Position numbers and translations under genes: made by a program. Under the pieces are notes generated by a model. That model worked only from the letters and a program-made list of their open reading frames with translations. It had not been told where the DNA came from and searched no databases. Source: a virus. Taken from it: DNA of 32,993 nucleotides. Where the stretch lies: the IMG/VR virus record IMGVR_UViG_3300035181_000505, positions 1 to 32,993 of that record; one strand, written 5' to 3'. The stretch's first letter is position 1. Each line of letters starts with the position of its first letter. This document shows, piece after piece, positions 16,764-24,831 of this stretch.

Positions 16764-17184
16764 AAAAGGTCAGACCCCAAATCAGCCCGATAAAACAAAT
16801 CAGACTGACCCACCCCATTTGATCGATATAGAAGGGGTTCCCAATATACGGCCATAGGGGATTCATATCAGCGTGAACAAGGGAATCTACGAACACATGG
16901 GTTCCTACTCCCCATGCGAAACCTTCATTGATGCGGGCGGCTCGGGGGTCGCGTTCCCGATACACCGCCTTCGTCCAGACCCAACAGAACCAAGACATGA
17001 AGAATGCGATTAGGTAGTTATGAGTAACTTCATGTAATTCGCCCGGTAATTCGAACAAAATCTTCGCGATCGGTTCAATATCGATCAGGCAGTTCGCCCA
17101 AACAAAGGCCGGAACGGAAAACTTGTCGCCTCTAATCACTTTCAGAGGGGTCGCAAGGCCAAAATGTAATGGGGTGATGGGCAT
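16666..17184 (-). CDS. YdjM-type membrane-bound metal-dependent hydrolase
   Basis: The 172-residue protein has the family's His/Asp pattern: His7 in the PLHFG start, Asp35, His51 and His55 (HEVTHN), then GTHVFVDSLVHAD with His96, Asp100, His104 and Asp106, followed by NPLWPYIGNPF. Hydrophobic segments at about 57-72 and 124-142 suggest an inner-membrane protein. The YdjM family is annotated as putative metal hydrolases with unknown substrate. It is the last gene of the minus-strand block and has its own consensus promoter (17206-17234) and an AGGAG ribosome site. Its end overlaps the plus-strand gene by 98 bases. Confidence 0.8.
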   Translation of the reverse strand: MPITPLHFGLATPLKVIRGDKFSVPAFVWANCLIDIEPIAKILFELPGELHEVTHNYLIAFFMSWFCWVWTKAVYRERDPRAARINEGFAWGVGTHVFVDSLVHADMNPLWPYIGNPFYIDQMGWVSLICFIGLIWGLTFFTGPLSERRHLALKRLERTRAGFASLFESVRR

Positions 17185-17205
17185 ATCTATCTCCTATAAA
17201 ACTCT

Positions 17206-17234
17206 ATTATATCAGATAGTGGCGTCTTTGTCAA
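17206..17234 (-). promoter_or_regulatory. Perfect-consensus sigma-70 promoter
   Basis: Read on the minus strand, TTGACA (17234-17229), 17 bases, then TATAAT (17211-17206) followed by AGAG. Both hexamers and the spacing are exact consensus. It overlaps the 3' end of the PrimPol gene and would start a transcript about 15 bases before the AGGAG ribosome site of the YdjM-like gene (ATG 17184). Confidence 0.85.
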
Positions 17235-19791
17235 TCTCTATTCCTGCCGACTTCGGGAACTTGATGGACTTCCGTGCCTGATCGATGGACGACCATAAGT
17301 GCGGCAGCGCCTCCCGGCTCAGATCGTTTGCGTAAGTGGAACCCATCCACTTTTGGGATGGGCGGGTCTTCTTGAAACCGATGCCCCGGAGTATCTTCTG
17401 GAGTCGCATGACGTCCTGTTGGGTCTGTCGGGAGGTATCTATCTGGAGCAGTACCCCGAGAATCGTGTGCATCGCGCCCAACCGCACGTTAAAGTCCTCG
17501 GTAGGCTGGCCATTGATAAACCGGGGGACTGCGAAGAATAATTCGTTCGCGTAGCTGTCTGGGTCGGTGAGGGCATTGCGGATTTTGAGGAACCATGGCT
17601 CGGTATTCTCAATAGACATCTGGCGGTCGGCTTGTTCTTCCGCCACCATTTCGGTGGGAACCGTGTACCAATCTTCTCCACCTTCAAATGCCTCAACTGC
17701 CTCAGCCCATAGCTGGTCCCGGTCCTGTTTGAGTAGTGACGTCTTAACCAGCCCACTCTCACCTACGTGGCATGGCCAGAAGCGTCGTGCGCCCGTCAAA
17801 TCAGCGATATATGCCTGACCTACTTCATTCGTAGTGCCTGCAAAGACGCAAGTACGGGGGTAGGATTTGGCGTCACGTTCGTAACTCAAGCGGACGTCAT
17901 CAACGGTAGTAGTCAGAACCGCTTTCAAGGCTTCCATATCACCTTTTCGGACAGTCGCCAACTCTGACATTTCAACAATTAGTTTACCCGAAATCACGGC
18001 TACCATGTCCTTGTGCATTGTGCCGGTCCCAGTCATACCCCCGGAATACTCAGAGTAGAATTGCCCACCGAGCGCCCGGAGAGCCTGTGACTTGCCGATT
18101 CCTTGGATACCTTCGAAGATTAGCATGTGGTCAGCTTGGCATCCGGGTTCCATCGCCCGAGCCACGGCACTGATCAGCCATTTGCGACCAATAGCACGAG
18201 TATAAGCGGTGTCCTTCGTGCCCATGTAATGTGGCAACCACTCGTCCAAACGTTTGACACCATCCCAACGCATTTCCTTTAAGTGGACCCGGAGCGGGTT
18301 GACCCGGAATTCCTCGGCTAGATATTTAATCACAGCGGCAACGTGGAATTGCTTGACCCACGAATCGCCCATCGTGTGGAATTTTACCATCAGGTTGATT
18401 TCGTCAACGTCTGATACCCTCGGGCAATCAATGTCACCAATCTTCCCGGCACGGATACGGTGGTCGAAATCTGCAATCCAGAACATAGGGCAACTGCCCT
18501 CTTCCTGCATCGCTCGGGTCTGGTTGATCAGCCCGACCAAGTTACCCTTCTCATTGTTCTCGCCAATCGTCGCCTTCTGGAATCGGGCGCGTTCGGCCTT
18601 GATTAGGTCTTCCAGCAGCAGGACCCGGAGCCGGACTGCTTCTTTCTTGAGTCGCTTGATGATACCGCCCAACTGCTTACCAGTAGCACAGGCGGATTGC
18701 ACCAATTCAGCATCCATATCGGCTTGGTCGCCATCGCACCACGCTTTCAGTCGGTCATAGACTGTTTCCGGGTCTTTATATGTCGGGTCGATTTTCTCGC
18801 GAAATTCCTTCCAACGATACGCAGAACAACTGTCATGCAGACAACGATATACGGGGCGGTTATTAACCAGACCCACCATGGGAGATTGATGATTTTCATT
18901 GAATGGGCACTTTGAAATGATCCACTTCTGACCCTCGTTGCCGAACATCGGACGGGGACCGCTTGTAATGGTCTGCCCGCGATCGGCTAGCCATTTCACT
19001 ATGTCGGTGATATATTCCCCGGTCATGTCCCGGTATTCTTCACTCTTGGCATCCCGGAGTGGGCGGGCCACATTATCAATTTGCTCCCGTGTCAATAACT
19101 TTAACTCAGCGGGAATCTTTGTAATCATCGCTACTCGGTGCGGGCGCTCGTCAGTACTACTACCCTTGGCGCTTATCGTGCCGTACACCTTCCAAACCCG
19201 GCTCGAGTTGAACACGGTGACGTCTACTTTAACCCGGTCATCTGAGAAAATGGACGAGAGCATCTTCAAAGCACACTCGAAGTCGATTCGGGAAGCGTCA
19301 TCAGCGGGTTCGTCGACCTTATACATCACGTGGACGCCATTCCCGGAATCGGCCCGCACGGGTTCCGGCCAACCAATAGAAGTCAGCCAATCAGTAACAA
19401 CCTCTGCTTTGTCACGGGCTTCCAGCAATTCAGCATCTGAAGAGGATATCCCTGCAGGGCGTACCGGGTCGAAGTCCATTAGGAACCATTTACGGCGGAT
19501 GACATCGCTATCAGATGATGTCAAGAATGTACCGTATTCGAACCGATTCTGGCACCGGGCCAGCAAATCCGGGTTGATCGGGTTGACGGTGACGTAAATA
19601 GCTTGGTGCTTGCCGTTTTCCTTGGCTATCAGTGCGGCGGCGATGGCGGTGTCATTAAAGTATCCGCTAATAGTCCCCGCTTTGGTCTTGGGAATGCGTA
19701 CCTCGAATACGCCCCCCGGCTCTTGGATAAGGTCTAATGCGGCTTTTACCAGCATAGCTGGCTTTGTCTCTCTGTATTCTTCGAAATTCAT
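17212..19791 (-). CDS. PrimPol-helicase fusion (AEP primase, zinc motif, VapE-type AAA+ helicase)
   Basis: This 859-residue protein combines three parts. Residues about 1-210 form an archaeo-eukaryotic primase-like domain, with Asp106 and Asp108 (FLMDFDP), SGNGVH at 149-154 and Asp190. A zinc ribbon follows with Cys295, His301, Cys317 and Cys322. From about 500 comes a VapE/D5-type ATPase: WDGVKRL, Walker A GIQGIGKS (561-568), Walker B LIVEMSE (604-610), sensor AGTTNE (651-656) and the TGARRFWP arginine motif. It would prime and unwind phage DNA at the fork. Its ATG overlaps the nuclease stop (ATGA). It ends just before the promoter of the YdjM-like gene. Confidence 0.88.
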   Translation of the reverse strand: MNFEEYRETKPAMLVKAALDLIQEPGGVFEVRIPKTKAGTISGYFNDTAIAAALIAKENGKHQAIYVTVNPINPDLLARCQNRFEYGTFLTSSDSDVIRRKWFLMDFDPVRPAGISSSDAELLEARDKAEVVTDWLTSIGWPEPVRADSGNGVHVMYKVDEPADDASRIDFECALKMLSSIFSDDRVKVDVTVFNSSRVWKVYGTISAKGSSTDERPHRVAMITKIPAELKLLTREQIDNVARPLRDAKSEEYRDMTGEYITDIVKWLADRGQTITSGPRPMFGNEGQKWIISKCPFNENHQSPMVGLVNNRPVYRCLHDSCSAYRWKEFREKIDPTYKDPETVYDRLKAWCDGDQADMDAELVQSACATGKQLGGIIKRLKKEAVRLRVLLLEDLIKAERARFQKATIGENNEKGNLVGLINQTRAMQEEGSCPMFWIADFDHRIRAGKIGDIDCPRVSDVDEINLMVKFHTMGDSWVKQFHVAAVIKYLAEEFRVNPLRVHLKEMRWDGVKRLDEWLPHYMGTKDTAYTRAIGRKWLISAVARAMEPGCQADHMLIFEGIQGIGKSQALRALGGQFYSEYSGGMTGTGTMHKDMVAVISGKLIVEMSELATVRKGDMEALKAVLTTTVDDVRLSYERDAKSYPRTCVFAGTTNEVGQAYIADLTGARRFWPCHVGESGLVKTSLLKQDRDQLWAEAVEAFEGGEDWYTVPTEMVAEEQADRQMSIENTEPWFLKIRNALTDPDSYANELFFAVPRFINGQPTEDFNVRLGAMHTILGVLLQIDTSRQTQQDVMRLQKILRGIGFKKTRPSQKWMGSTYANDLSREALPHLWSSIDQARKSIKFPKSAGIEIDKDATI

Positions 19792-20219
19792 ATTGCAGTT
19801 TCTTTTCTGAGATAAGGGGGTAGCTGTTCAGCGATCAACTGGCGTTGGAATTGGATGTCACTCAGCGCTGAAATATCTGCATAGCAGGTTGCGTCGGGAA
19901 TTTCCTTATGATAACGACCGGGGATAACGAAGACCCGCTCGACGATACAGATCATGAAATGAATGGGCATGAAAGGCGCCCATCTGCGAATATACTGATG
20001 TTGGGATGCTTCCACCCCGATCTTGTTCCGGGGGTTGATATCCTTATCGATAGCCTTGATTTCCAACCACCCAACTCGAAAACCATCAGCAGGTATCACG
20101 TAATGCAAATCCGGGACCCCCGGTGAAACTTGGCGGTCCTCATGCCAAGTCATCATCCAGTGGTCCCGCATACGGGGTTCCAGATAATCCCGGAACTTCT
20201 GTTCAGGGAGCCTTGCCAC
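19788..20219 (-). CDS. VRR-NUC type PD-(D/E)XK nuclease
   Basis: The 143-residue protein carries a compact nuclease site: Gly34-x-Pro36-Asp37 (GVPDLHY) and Glu53-x-Lys55 in WLEIKA, with a QHQYIRRW helix near 72. VRR-NUC enzymes are structure-specific nucleases or Holliday-junction resolvases. In phages they cleave replication or recombination intermediates. It overlaps the 3' end of datZ by 17 bases and the PrimPol start by ATGA, so it is made with the Z module. How it discriminates 2-aminoadenine DNA from host DNA, if it does, is not visible. Confidence 0.82.
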   Translation of the reverse strand: MARLPEQKFRDYLEPRMRDHWMMTWHEDRQVSPGVPDLHYVIPADGFRVGWLEIKAIDKDINPRNKIGVEASQHQYIRRWAPFMPIHFMICIVERVFVIPGRYHKEIPDATCYADISALSDIQFQRQLIAEQLPPYLRKETAI

Positions 20220-20772
20220 CGTTTGCCTCGTAAGCGTAGAACATCAAATTGTCATGGATGTGGAAGTGTATATTATCTGACCATTCGAACTCTTTGATAG
20301 CCCAATTGATCTTCTTGATATACTGCTCTTCGAGTCCCTCCTGTGCATGGCGGGCAGTCAGGTCGACACCATGCAGGCGGATAAACCGGATACCGTCTGC
20401 AAGGTCACATAGTTTGATCAATGCGATAGTGGCGGGCGATGCAGGAATAGATAGTTCTTTCGGGGTCACTATTTCCTCCAGATCATCCAAGCTATCGATA
20501 TGTCGCTTAGTGTGTGTCGGGACGTCGCCGGTAAACGCTTCCGGGATATCATGCACCAGTGCAGCAGCACCAACAACGGTATGTGTGTCAAACGTGTTGA
20601 CGGGAGCAGTCTTCGCAATAGTCATCGCTAGCAGCGCGACATTTGCGGAGTGCTCAGCCAATGTTTGCTGACGCGTCGTGTCAATCATATGCCAGCGTTT
20701 CACGGCGTGGAGCCGCATTACTGTTTCTAAGGCGTGGCGCTCCTGCCCGTAAGCGAGAAATTCACTCAACAT
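20203..20772 (-). CDS. datZ: DatZ, HD-domain dATP triphosphohydrolase
   Basis: The 189-residue product has the HD-domain metal site: His41 (TLAEHSANVALLA), His74-Asp75 (AALVHDIPEAFTGDV) and Asp126 in LCDLADGIRF, with Arg26-Trp27-His28 near the N-terminus, as in YfbR/DatZ proteins. DatZ removes the triphosphate from dATP, giving deoxyadenosine, so adenine is kept out of phage DNA while dZTP is spared. In known Z-phages it sits with purZ and mazZ. Here it overlaps mazZ by 11 bases and the nuclease by 17. A 5'-deoxynucleotidase role like host YfbR would be the alternative, but the context makes DatZ far more likely. Confidence 0.9.
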   Translation of the reverse strand: MLSEFLAYGQERHALETVMRLHAVKRWHMIDTTRQQTLAEHSANVALLAMTIAKTAPVNTFDTHTVVGAAALVHDIPEAFTGDVPTHTKRHIDSLDDLEEIVTPKELSIPASPATIALIKLCDLADGIRFIRLHGVDLTARHAQEGLEEQYIKKINWAIKEFEWSDNIHFHIHDNLMFYAYEANGGKAP

Positions 20773-21040
20773 GACTTGCTACCCCCAGATCGTTGATTGT
20801 CCATTTACGTTGATTATTGATCGCCATTTTACGGCGTATGGCTCCTTCGATGTCGAACATCTGCTTGGAGCCATAATCCAACAGCATGATCATGACGTCA
20901 GCATATTCCTCTTCGGACTGCGCCTCGACCAGTTCCCCGATTTCAGAGAACAACTTCATGAACATACTGGAGGGGGTGCGATTCGGGAATAGCTTATCGG
21001 CATGGACCTGAACTTCATAGGCAAAATTATCGATGCTCAT
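20762..21040 (-). CDS. mazZ: MazZ, MazG-like dGTP pyrophosphohydrolase
   Basis: The 92-residue all-helical protein shows the MazG metal-binding pattern Glu33-x-x-Glu36 in LFSEIGELVEA and Glu45-x-x-Asp48 in EEYADVMIMLLD. It belongs to the short MazG-like (DUF550-type) group. In the Z pathway MazZ converts dGTP to dGMP and pyrophosphate, supplying the substrate of PurZ and lowering competing dNTPs. Its ATG shares ATGA with the purZ stop and its end overlaps datZ, so the three are tightly coupled. The assignment to MazZ rather than a general house-cleaning MazG rests mainly on this context. Confidence 0.87.
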   Translation of the reverse strand: MSIDNFAYEVQVHADKLFPNRTPSSMFMKLFSEIGELVEAQSEEEYADVMIMLLDYGSKQMFDIEGAIRRKMAINNQRKWTINDLGVASHVE

Positions 21041-22107
21041 TTCAGTCCTCTAACTTCCCGGCGTGGGATCACGTTACTGTCATCCGGCCCGTAACCAAAC
21101 CACTGAACTTTGGGTGGATTAAAGTATCCCTTACCACCTTCTTCAATCAGCCGCAACACAGTATCGAAATCAGCAGGGTCCTGCAGGTAGTTAACGAAAT
21201 TGAGGAACACCCGAGTATCCCAATAGCCGCCACAATGGAACATCGCCTCTTCCATCTGTTTGCGGGAGAATGAGAATATACGGCGTTTCAGCTTGGTCAC
21301 TGTCGTGAGTTCCGGGGCGACGCCGGGGAATCCATCCCAATCGAGTTCAACCTGATCAGGATAGCAGGGACCGGATGACCCGTCACGATTGTTCACTCGG
21401 ATAGGGAAAGTACGGCACGCGCCAACAACCTTGACATAACTGGCCCAACGATATGGGAGTCCACAATCAGCAGCGATCTGCCAAGGAGTAACATCACGAC
21501 TTGTCGTGTAGGGATATTGTCCGTGATACATTGAGAGGCTGAATCCTTGAGCACCTTCAATGAGAACGTTTTCGGCTTGTTCGAGTGCGGCACGGTAGTC
21601 GTCCTCAGATACGACATATTTCCCAAGTGGTTCAAGCCAGAATCGTTCCTTGGCGATGTTTGGACCATCTGGATGACGTTGAATGCGCTCGATCGCAGCA
21701 GCCCCACAACCCTTGGTGGTAGACCCAATCTTGGTCATACCCCAATCTACTTCTTGCTTGGCGTGGTAATTCTCAACCACTGCCGCTTGGGGGTGAATCA
21801 TAATTCGCTTGTCTTTGAGCCGTCCGTGATTCTGAGCAATCTCATTCAAAAGTGTGTCGTGGTGGATAAGTGCGCCCGGCCCGATCAAAATATTCTTCAC
21901 TGTGTCCGAAGACACCGCCCCGGTGGGCAATTGCTGTGTCATCACGTGCATTTCACGCTCTTTGTCAATGTAGGTGTGCCCCGCATTGGTGGCGAACGAA
22001 CAAACTACGGTATCATAATTCTCCCGCTTGGCTAGATATCCGGCGATCAGTCCTTTCCCTGTGCTTCCATACTGGAAGTCCATAACCATGTCGACTTTAT
22101 GGGTCAT
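21037..22107 (-). CDS. purZ: PurZ, 2-aminoadenylosuccinate synthetase
   Basis: I choose ATG 22107 because it follows AAGGA at proper distance and the dpoZ stop; ATG 22128 would lie inside dpoZ. The 356-residue enzyme is an adenylosuccinate synthetase homologue with P-loop FQYGSTGKG (11-19). The PurA catalytic Asp of GDEGKGK is Ser15 here. NAGHT (41-45), EGAQG (184-188), YPYTTSRDVTPW (198-209) and TVTKLKRR (269-276) follow in PurA order. PurZ couples dGMP and aspartate, using ATP or GTP energy, to make the dSMP precursor; host PurB then yields dZMP. It is flanked by dpoZ and mazZ with 1-4 base junctions. This is not host PurA. Confidence 0.96.
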   Translation of the reverse strand: MTHKVDMVMDFQYGSTGKGLIAGYLAKRENYDTVVCSFATNAGHTYIDKEREMHVMTQQLPTGAVSSDTVKNILIGPGALIHHDTLLNEIAQNHGRLKDKRIMIHPQAAVVENYHAKQEVDWGMTKIGSTTKGCGAAAIERIQRHPDGPNIAKERFWLEPLGKYVVSEDDYRAALEQAENVLIEGAQGFSLSMYHGQYPYTTSRDVTPWQIAADCGLPYRWASYVKVVGACRTFPIRVNNRDGSSGPCYPDQVELDWDGFPGVAPELTTVTKLKRRIFSFSRKQMEEAMFHCGGYWDTRVFLNFVNYLQDPADFDTVLRLIEEGGKGYFNPPKVQWFGYGPDDSNVIPRREVRGLK

Positions 22108-22108
22108 A

Positions 22109-23941
22109 TTAGTCCTTACTTGCTTCATACCAATTACTACCGAATTTAGCGGAGGCGGTTATTGGTACCCGCATCCGCACTACACTACTCTCGGAATTGA
22201 AATCAGTGTAAACCTTAACTAATCGCTGCTTGACTTCTTCATCCGGGAGCATCGAGATACCGGCTTCGTCGTGACAAGACATCATCAGTCTCGCTGGAAG
22301 CCCGCCCGCCCGAATTTCGTCATCAATAGCGATTAGTCCTAACTTGTGGAGGTCGGCGGCATATGCTTGGTACAGCAGACCCGCTGCCTTATGCGCCCCC
22401 ATGCCCCTCGGGAACCTCAGTCTCCTGCCCATGGCTGTTTTGACAAACCCTGTCTCCTTCGCAATGACCTCGGCTTGCTTCATAAATACCTTGACACCGG
22501 GCAGCGTCTTGTGGTACATATCGAATATATCGGTCGCTTCTTGTCCCGGCACGTACGCCATCTTGCCCTTGTACTCCTTGATGGTATAGGGCATGTTCAT
22601 CATGAATGCCAACTTACCAGCCCCGGCCCCAAAGGATAATCCCAGATTGATCTGCTTCGTGTTTGGAGCACCGGCATGGGTGGCATTACGAGGGATACCC
22701 GTCATATCACTGACGATCTGGTGGTAATCCATGCTCGGGTTATCATTATATGCCTGAATCACATCAGGGATGTTTTGAAGGTGAGCACCGCAACGGAAGT
22801 CTACCTGTGAGTAATCGGCACAAAGCCATTCTTCCCCGGCATCGGGTAGGAACATGGCTCGGAGGATTGCAGCATTAGCTTTGTCACGTTTTGTAATCTG
22901 CTGTAACGCCGGGTCTGTAGATGATAAACGTCCGGTGACAGTCCCCGCATCTGCATCGTTACGTGTTTGATTGAAGGAGGTATGTACGTACCCATCCCCA
23001 TCAGCACTTCCAATAACATGACCTCGGATGAAGGTGTCCCGTAACTTGATGGTCTTGCGAAGAGCCTGTATTTTCTTAGCCAATGGATGCTTGATTTCCC
23101 GCATGACGTTTTGGTCAAGCGACGGGCCTTTGCCCCCTTTGGTAGGTCCAACCAACGTACCATCGATGAGACGCCATTGGAATTTGCTGATCGGCTCTGG
23201 CTTGAAGAAAGCCCGGACTTGCGGTGTACTGTTGACATTGAATTTACCTCCTGCAATTTCGTTGATTTCGGACTGTAACTGCTCTTCCTTGACATCTAGA
23301 TCGGGGATTGCTGCGTGGGCGGCTTCCAGATCGACCCGGACTCCGCCCCAAGACATATCGGCCAAGACAGGGAGCAGACGCATTTCAAGGTCAAGCACCC
23401 GTTCCAACTTTTGTTCGGTGATCTGGATAGCTTGGGTGCGATAAATAGCAAGGGCATCAGAAGCGTCAGAGGCACCGTACGGGGCCACTATAGCTGCAGG
23501 GACCTCTCCTAGTCTCCGGAGTACCTCGGTGGTACTGCTCCACCCCATCGCCGCCCGGATAGCCTCCAGATGCTCTAGCTTCTGGGACACGACCCCCCGA
23601 TAACCCGCAATAGAGGCCAAGTCATAGGTCAGGTGGTGTTCGTCAATGAGGCACTCGGCAACCATGGTACAATACCATTGGACGGAGCGTGGGTCTATTT
23701 TGAAGTGTCTCGTGCACTGGTAGTCAAATTGAGCGTTCTGCGCCACGACCGAGCGGTTACGTAGAGTATCCCGGAGCCAATCAGCAACACGAGGAGTCTC
23801 ACGAACATCCCAATACCAACTGCTATTCCCGTGAGCAACAGCAATACCAAATACACCAAAATCTGGTGACCAATACTGAAGACCTGTCGTTTCATAATCC
23901 AGTCCTATTGTTTCACCAGCGGGTATATTTGGGAATGTCAT
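22109..23941 (-). CDS. dpoZ: DpoZ, family A DNA polymerase with 3'-5' exonuclease
   Basis: The 610-residue enzyme starts at ATG 23941; the longer frame would read through a terminator. Exonuclease motifs are Asp15/Glu17 (LDYETTG), Asn69/Asp73 and Tyr155-x3-Asp159. Polymerase motifs are TGRLSSTDPALQQI (336-349), motif A DYSQVDFR (376-383), motif B around Lys429 (KQINLGLSFG) and motif C HDE (557-559). No 5'-3' exonuclease domain. DpoZ enzymes co-occur with PurZ and prefer dZTP over dATP. Motif B departs from family A: Ala425 where Arg is usual, Leu433 for Phe and Phe437 for Tyr. There is no ribosome site before the ATG. Confidence 0.92.
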   Translation of the reverse strand: MTFPNIPAGETIGLDYETTGLQYWSPDFGVFGIAVAHGNSSWYWDVRETPRVADWLRDTLRNRSVVAQNAQFDYQCTRHFKIDPRSVQWYCTMVAECLIDEHHLTYDLASIAGYRGVVSQKLEHLEAIRAAMGWSSTTEVLRRLGEVPAAIVAPYGASDASDALAIYRTQAIQITEQKLERVLDLEMRLLPVLADMSWGGVRVDLEAAHAAIPDLDVKEEQLQSEINEIAGGKFNVNSTPQVRAFFKPEPISKFQWRLIDGTLVGPTKGGKGPSLDQNVMREIKHPLAKKIQALRKTIKLRDTFIRGHVIGSADGDGYVHTSFNQTRNDADAGTVTGRLSSTDPALQQITKRDKANAAILRAMFLPDAGEEWLCADYSQVDFRCGAHLQNIPDVIQAYNDNPSMDYHQIVSDMTGIPRNATHAGAPNTKQINLGLSFGAGAGKLAFMMNMPYTIKEYKGKMAYVPGQEATDIFDMYHKTLPGVKVFMKQAEVIAKETGFVKTAMGRRLRFPRGMGAHKAAGLLYQAYAADLHKLGLIAIDDEIRAGGLPARLMMSCHDEAGISMLPDEEVKQRLVKVYTDFNSESSVVRMRVPITASAKFGSNWYEASKD

Positions 23942-23959
23942 TGTACTATTAAAACTATT

Positions 23960-23986
23960 AAAAAAGACCGGGGGGATAACCCCCGG
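23960..23986 (-). terminator. Strong intrinsic terminator just before dpoZ
   Basis: On the minus strand CCGGGGG, loop TTAT, CCCCCCGG (23986-23968) is followed by TC and six T (23965-23960). This is a textbook rho-independent terminator, only 18 bases before the dpoZ ATG. Confidence 0.85.
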
Positions 23987-23990
23987 CCAT

Positions 23991-24029
23991 AAAATCCCCG
24001 GCTGGCAACTGCAAAGAAGCGCACCGGGG
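23991..24029 (-). terminator. Second, weaker hairpin upstream of the dpoZ terminator
   Basis: CCCCGG (24029-24024) pairs with CCGGGG (24001-23996), loop 22 bases, followed by ATTTT on the minus strand. It lies between the stop of the ssDNA-binding candidate (24046) and the strong terminator, making a tandem pair. Confidence 0.55.
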
Positions 24030-24045
24030 CAGGGAGACAACTGGT

Positions 24046-24831
24046 TTAAATTTCGCCGCGATCAGAGCCGCCAGCGTCGGCGGCAGGGGCCGCACTTGCG
24101 TGGTCAGCTACGACCATACCGGCACGGAAGGACTCATAGAGGCGCTCGGCTTCTTTGTAGACCTTTTCCGGTGGGAATCCTGCGGGTTGGACCACGAAGT
24201 TCTTAAACTTCTGGCCTTTCTTGTTCTCGTCGGTAAACGAGGACAACTTATAAACACGGGCGAAGCGATCACCGCCAGCGATCTGAATCATGGCATTCCA
24301 TTTGCGGCTGACCTTGCTCTTGGTCTTGGCCATAGAAATCACGATCTGTTCGCAAACGCCATCGGGGGTGATACGCAGACCATAATGGACGGGGGTGTCC
24401 ACCACTTCCACGATGTTGCCACCTTTGGAGGTAGTGCCAGCCAATTGCGGGTCATTACCAATCACGAGGTCGCGCTTCTCATTGGCCTGTTCCAGAGTGG
24501 GGAACGAACCGTGGAAACCACCACCGCTGTCCTGATCTTGCCACACGAGGTATTCCAACTGGAAATATACCGGGACAAAGTAGGCAACGTCGCCAATGAC
24601 CTCTTGAGTCACGCTGTTAAATAGCTGTCCGTCGCGGGCATCGGGGTCGAGTTCCTTGATGGGGCTGAGTGCCTGAACAATTTCCAGACGGGGGAGGACC
24701 ATATCGGAAGATTTAACTTCCTCAGAGCCACGGGCTGTGTCCTGCTTGATATAGCTTGGGACTACTGATTGCGCAAAGGCCAAATCGGATGATTGTGCGA
24801 CTGCGACTTCTGTCTTCTTACTGGTAGCCAT
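24046..24831 (-). CDS. Putative ssDNA-binding protein
   Basis: I start at ATG 24831, preceded by AGAGGAAA; the longer frame from 24876 runs through a terminator. The 261-residue protein is beta-rich with MVLPRLEIVQALSP near the start and PVYFQLEYLVWQ in the middle. It has a Lys-rich centre (KTKSKVSRKWNAM) and an acidic flexible tail ending GGSDRGEI. This layout, and the place before the DNA polymerase, matches phage proteins thought to bind single-stranded DNA. No classical OB signature is unmistakable, so the function is inferred. Hairpin terminators on both sides suggest separate dosage control. Confidence 0.6.
   Translation of the reverse strand: MATSKKTEVAVAQSSDLAFAQSVVPSYIKQDTARGSEEVKSSDMVLPRLEIVQALSPIKELDPDARDGQLFNSVTQEVIGDVAYFVPVYFQLEYLVWQDQDSGGGFHGSFPTLEQANEKRDLVIGNDPQLAGTTSKGGNIVEVVDTPVHYGLRITPDGVCEQIVISMAKTKSKVSRKWNAMIQIAGGDRFARVYKLSSFTDENKKGQKFKNFVVQPAGFPPEKVYKEAERLYESFRAGMVVADHASAAPAADAGGSDRGEI

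Noticed and set aside
18938-19597. 219-residue plus-strand frame inside the PrimPol gene
   Set aside because: Antisense to a gene with complete motifs; composition Ser/Arg-rich without domain features.
21037-22107. Annotation as an ordinary adenylosuccinate synthetase (purA)
   Set aside because: The catalytic Asp is replaced by Ser, and the gene lies between dpoZ and mazZ/datZ.
22801-23295. 164-residue minus-strand frame inside dpoZ
   Set aside because: It is a shadow of the polymerase frame with Ser/Arg-rich random composition and no motif.
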